Below, piece by piece: positions 62,534 to 64,000 of a DNA stretch of 64,000 nucleotides; positions within the stretch are counted from its first letter, which is position 1; every line of letters starts with the position of its first letter. The stretch is from assembly GCA_028554795.2 (NCBI GenBank), contig CM068831.1:67679982-67743981 (forward strand), read 5' to 3'. A program made the position numbers and the translations under genes. The notes under the pieces are model-generated. The model did not search any database. It was not told the DNA's origin and saw only the letters and a program-made list of their open reading frames with translations. This DNA is from Sinohyriopsis cumingii (lineage: Eukaryota > Mollusca > Bivalvia > Unionida > Unionidae).

Positions 62534-64000
62534 TTCTACTAATTAAATGAAAACAACATGCAAGACATCAGGACATGATTATAACAAGTTGACAATACAT
62601 TACTAATATTAGCGTTATTGAACAGAATAAGTACTCAGAGACACCAGAATCAGAGAGCTGTAGAAACAGATTCTCAAGAACAGAAGAAAGATTTTTATAA
62701 GCTTAAGACGTGTTGAACAGAGATTCGGTACTCTATCTACTACTATCTAAGTCATTCAGTCGACTTGACATTGAGACAGCTGATTCGCATAATGTTCAAT
62801 GATACGTATATATCCCATAGAATTCGGATAAACAGAGGAAACTCTTATTGGAAAGCGACTAGAAGAAAATAAAATTAAAATATAAAAAAATTAAAAATAA
62901 CAACAAAAGGAAAAAGGTGTCTCTTTTAATGTTAACTTCAATAAAAGAATAAAAAGATGAAAGAAGATGAATGATTACAATACATTATTTAATGGCCTGG
63001 ACAAACACCATCTTAGCAAGTACTACACTATGTAAAGTTTTCAGCAGCAAATTAAAAACGAAAAAATGTAGCAATAAATCTGATGATGCTGAACGAATTA
63101 ATGGCTAGATCTATAGAAACAGCATTCAGTCTATCCATTCATTTTTAGACTGGATTCATATAGTCAAAATGAAAAAGGATGTCACATTCAAACAATTAAC
63201 AGCACATTAAAAGCCACCAAAGTAAAGCACACATATTATTCGGTTATCTGCGTTAATTATCGAATTATCAGTGACATAAGAGAGCGGCATTATTTTTTAT
63301 GACTTACTCTTTCGATGTAACTTACTTTTGTGACATTTGTAACTGTTTGGACATATCCGACTATCAATGTTTCGATATATCCGACTATCAATGTTTCGAC
63401 ATATCCGACTATCAAGCAAGTCTGATTCAGCAAATCATCACATCAGGTTAACACTTTTATCAAGGAAATAAGCGGAAATAACTTCAAAGAGACGTCATCT
63501 GAGGTCAACTTTATTGTCTTTTATTAACAACAGCTGTCATTATTCCGGCCTTGTCCCTATTCCAACTGACCAGCAAATGGGACCGAGACTCGCATGCATC
63601 TCCCTTTACATGCATGTACATAGGAGTACTTCCAGGGTTGAATACAACACTTGGAATAGGCAGCCATACCTTGGAGACATGCCAACCAGAACAGTGTTCT
63701 CAGTAACCATTCTATTTGCAGGTGGAACTCTAACAGATTTCTTTCTTGTTTTCATACCTCATGTGCATCCCAGTGATACATCTTTCCACATCTATGTCCA
63801 GCTCAAGTAAAGTTTGCAGGGCGCATCAGGATATTCTTTGAAACGTTACAGATCGTTGGATTGCTGACTATTTATGTGACAGTGTATGCCACACTCCAAA
63901 GCTGGAGCCTATAGTGTGTTAGAGGTGAATTTGGGCCAAGTCTTGAACATTGAGCCAGTACAGGTAATCTAAGTGCTTGTTTACAAGATAAAAATAAAAC
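62534..64000. other. Unit 5, start of another block A copy
   Basis: From actaattaaatg at 62534 this aligns with 935-2280 of unit 1 and about 30137-31500 of unit 3. The first 930 bases of block A are missing, so it is fused directly to block E. It ends at the window edge. No gene is supported; the 98-codon frame at 63514-63810 is discussed with the segment at 1891-2091. Confidence 0.75.
63352..63415 (+). repeat. 24-base minisatellite, about 2.7 units
   Basis: Three successive copies of a unit containing tatccgactatcaa, where units 1 (near 1745) and 3 (near 30905) have one. A local expansion specific to unit 5. Confidence 0.9.

Overview
The window is AT-rich, gene-poor animal DNA. Two complete, intronless genes for secreted fibrinogen-related lectins (bare FReD proteins of 262 residues), CR1-, Jockey- and RTE/L1-like non-LTR retrotransposons, and tRNA-headed SINEs with bodies like those I recall from molluscan genomes point to a lophotrochozoan, most likely a mollusc. 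The species cannot be told from the sequence. I see no bacterial gene, CRISPR array, rRNA or intact tRNA gene.

Almost the whole window is built from copies of one large unit, roughly 20 kb without insertions. Its order is: left arm (blocks A+B), an old reverse-transcriptase remnant, block C, the TATA promoter and FReD gene, block D with a CR1-like fragment, then either a microsatellite-rich block E or a block F that leads into the next A. Unit 1 covers 1-20134 with block E at 20135-22030. Unit 2 (21929-28218) is a rearranged relic holding only the promoter and first codons of a FReD gene. Unit 3 runs from about 28219 to 46151 and is complete. Unit 4 (46152-62533) is diverged, carries SINEs and has no FReD gene. 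Unit 5 begins at a sharp junction near 62534 and runs off the end. Units 1, 3 and 5 look like one subfamily and units 2 and 4 like another.

The two lectin genes (16873-17661 and 41434-42222) are the only features I would call functional protein genes. Each has a signal peptide, two N-terminal cysteines and a complete FReD domain, and each sits 69 bases downstream of an identical TATAAATA. Their sequences contrast sharply along the length. The first 588 bases differ at only 4 positions, with one run of 359 identical bases. The last 198 bases differ at 19 positions: 13 codons change the residue and one is silent. These changes fall in the calcium loop and the ligand-pocket half of the domain. 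This is the most interesting signal here and suggests a tandem lectin array whose binding face diversifies while the scaffold is kept uniform.

The rest is mobile-element history. A Jockey-like LINE with a 15-base target duplication, now lacking its RT core, interrupts unit 1 only. A CR1-like fragment is shared by units 1 and 3 but truncated differently. An RTE/L1-like RT remnant shared by units 1, 3 and 4 predates the duplications. In unit 4 a young tRNA-headed SINE sits inside an older SINE with a 12-base target duplication.
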